Origin: Nitrososphaerota archaeon
Lineage (GTDB): Archaea > Thermoproteota > Bathyarchaeia > Bathyarchaeales > Bathycorpusculaceae
Length of the DNA stretch: 5,707 nucleotides
Direction of reading: 5' to 3'
Assembly: GCA_031260365.1 (NCBI GenBank)
Contig: JAIRJY010000184.1
Coordinates: 1-5,707 of the forward strand
Every line of letters starts with the position of its first letter. Within the stretch, counting starts at the first letter, position 1. This document shows, in pieces, positions 5,496 through 5,707 of this stretch. The notes under the pieces were generated by a model. That model saw only the letters and a list, made by a program, of their open reading frames with translations. It had not been told where the DNA came from and searched no databases. A program made the position numbers and the translations under genes.

Positions 5496-5513
5496 TTTGT
5501 TTGCGCAAACAAA
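5496..5513. repeat. Perfect 18-bp palindrome TTTGTTTGCGCAAACAAA
   Basis: The sequence is its own reverse complement over 18 bp and starts one base after the stop codon of the frameshifted gene. It could be an operator for a dimeric regulator, or form a hairpin in the mRNA between cistrons. Confidence 0.7.
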
Positions 5514-5529
5514 ACACAGCCGGTGTGTT
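5513..5529. repeat. Inverted repeat AACACA/TGTGTT next to the palindrome
   Basis: Six-base arms (5513-5518 and 5524-5529) flank the 5-nt loop GCCGG. It directly abuts the 18-bp palindrome, so the 50-nt gap before the next ORF is almost entirely dyad. Confidence 0.45.
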
Positions 5530-5543
5530 GTCTTGGCGCAACC

Positions 5544-5606
5544 ATGGCTACCACCAATACCTCTGCACAACAAACCAAACCTGCACAACACTTGCTATCC
5601 CAATAA
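5544..5606 (+). CDS. Very short ORF, possible leader peptide or broken start (20 residues)
   Basis: ATG 5544 to TAA 5604-5606 encodes MATTNTSAQQTKPAQHLLSQ, polar and rich in Gln, Thr and Ala. It resembles the flexible N-terminus of a longer protein. The same frame continues after the stop for 28 codons (LIEQDDTKKGCLTSNAISTG...) until TAA, so a nonsense mutation is possible. No Shine-Dalgarno is seen; the 50 nt before it hold two dyads. Confidence 0.25.
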   Translation: MATTNTSAQQTKPAQHLLSQ

Positions 5607-5619
5607 CTAATCGAGCAAG

Positions 5620-5707
5620 ATGACACAAAAAAAGGGTGTCTTACCAGCAATGCTATATCAACTGGTATTTTTGTCGCCTATCTTTCTTACTAACACGTGT
5701 CCGCTTA
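5620..5707 (+). CDS. Start of a putative small membrane protein (partial)
   Basis: ATG 5620 opens a frame that runs off the end of the window after 29 codons (MTQKKGVLPAMLYQLVFLSP...). The N-terminus is basic, followed by a hydrophobic stretch, like a signal anchor or first membrane helix, which fits the preceding membrane genes. The RBS is weak (GAG at 5613-5615). A competing frame exists, so the call is tentative. Confidence 0.4.
   Translation, partial: MTQKKGVLPAMLYQLVFLSPIFLTNTCPL

Noticed and set aside
5401..5610. Plus-strand frames of 69 and 62 residues at the end of the operon
   Set aside because: They overlap the well-supported second frame of the membrane protein; only the last 20 codons of one (5544-5606) fall in free sequence and are listed with low confidence.
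1..5707. CRISPR array, tRNA or rRNA genes
   Set aside because: No regularly spaced repeats, no cloverleaf-like segment with a recognisable T-arm and no rRNA-like sequence were seen on reading.

Overview
The window appears to be part of an accessory or mobile element, most likely archaeal, interrupted by a block of bacterial (Firmicutes-like) DNA. The archaeal assignment is an inference. It rests on a TnpB N-terminal fragment of the type I associate with archaea, a zinc-ribbon protein and a membrane-protein operon resembling archaeal families, and A/T-rich TATA-like boxes instead of clear -35/-10 pairs. I cannot name a genus. Genes at both ends of the window run off the sequence.

Layout: (1) 1-192 (+) is the C-terminal end of an unidentified protein. 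It converges, 4 nt apart, on a leftward unit: a 375-residue zinc-ribbon protein with a helical, HEPN-like C-terminal part (197-1324), preceded by a small ORF (1364-1540). (2) 1549-2070 (-) is the N-terminal part of a TnpB-type (IS200/IS605) transposon nuclease, cut off before its RuvC catalytic domain and without a convincing start. (3) About 2090-4140 looks foreign: leftover open frames without starts, a strong bacterial-type hairpin terminator (2339-2374) and a 518-residue leftward gene (2408-3964) with a strong GGAGGG ribosome binding site. Its layout (helical N-terminal half, mixed alpha/beta middle, short beta-rich linker, helical bundle, hydrophobic C-terminus) recalls bacterial conflict or signalling proteins, but its function is not known. 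(4) 4140-4496 is an A/T-rich intergenic stretch with several dyads. (5) From 4497 a tightly packed rightward operon encodes small, mostly membrane proteins: a basic 51-residue protein, a 131-residue three-helix protein resembling VirB2/T4SS pilins, a 144-residue four-helix protein split by a +1 frameshift, and the start of at least one more hydrophobic protein.

The most interesting point is that frameshift. The two frames join exactly at CTT AGG G (5170-5176), the core of the Ty1-type +1 slippage site, and a +1 slip restores a continuous membrane protein. It may be programmed recoding, a simple mutation or a sequencing error. The second point is the origin of the 2090-4140 block, which could be horizontal transfer into a TnpB gene or an assembly chimera. 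If the right-hand operon is a conjugation or secretion cluster, the whole region would be an integrative or extrachromosomal element carrying an acquired cargo gene.
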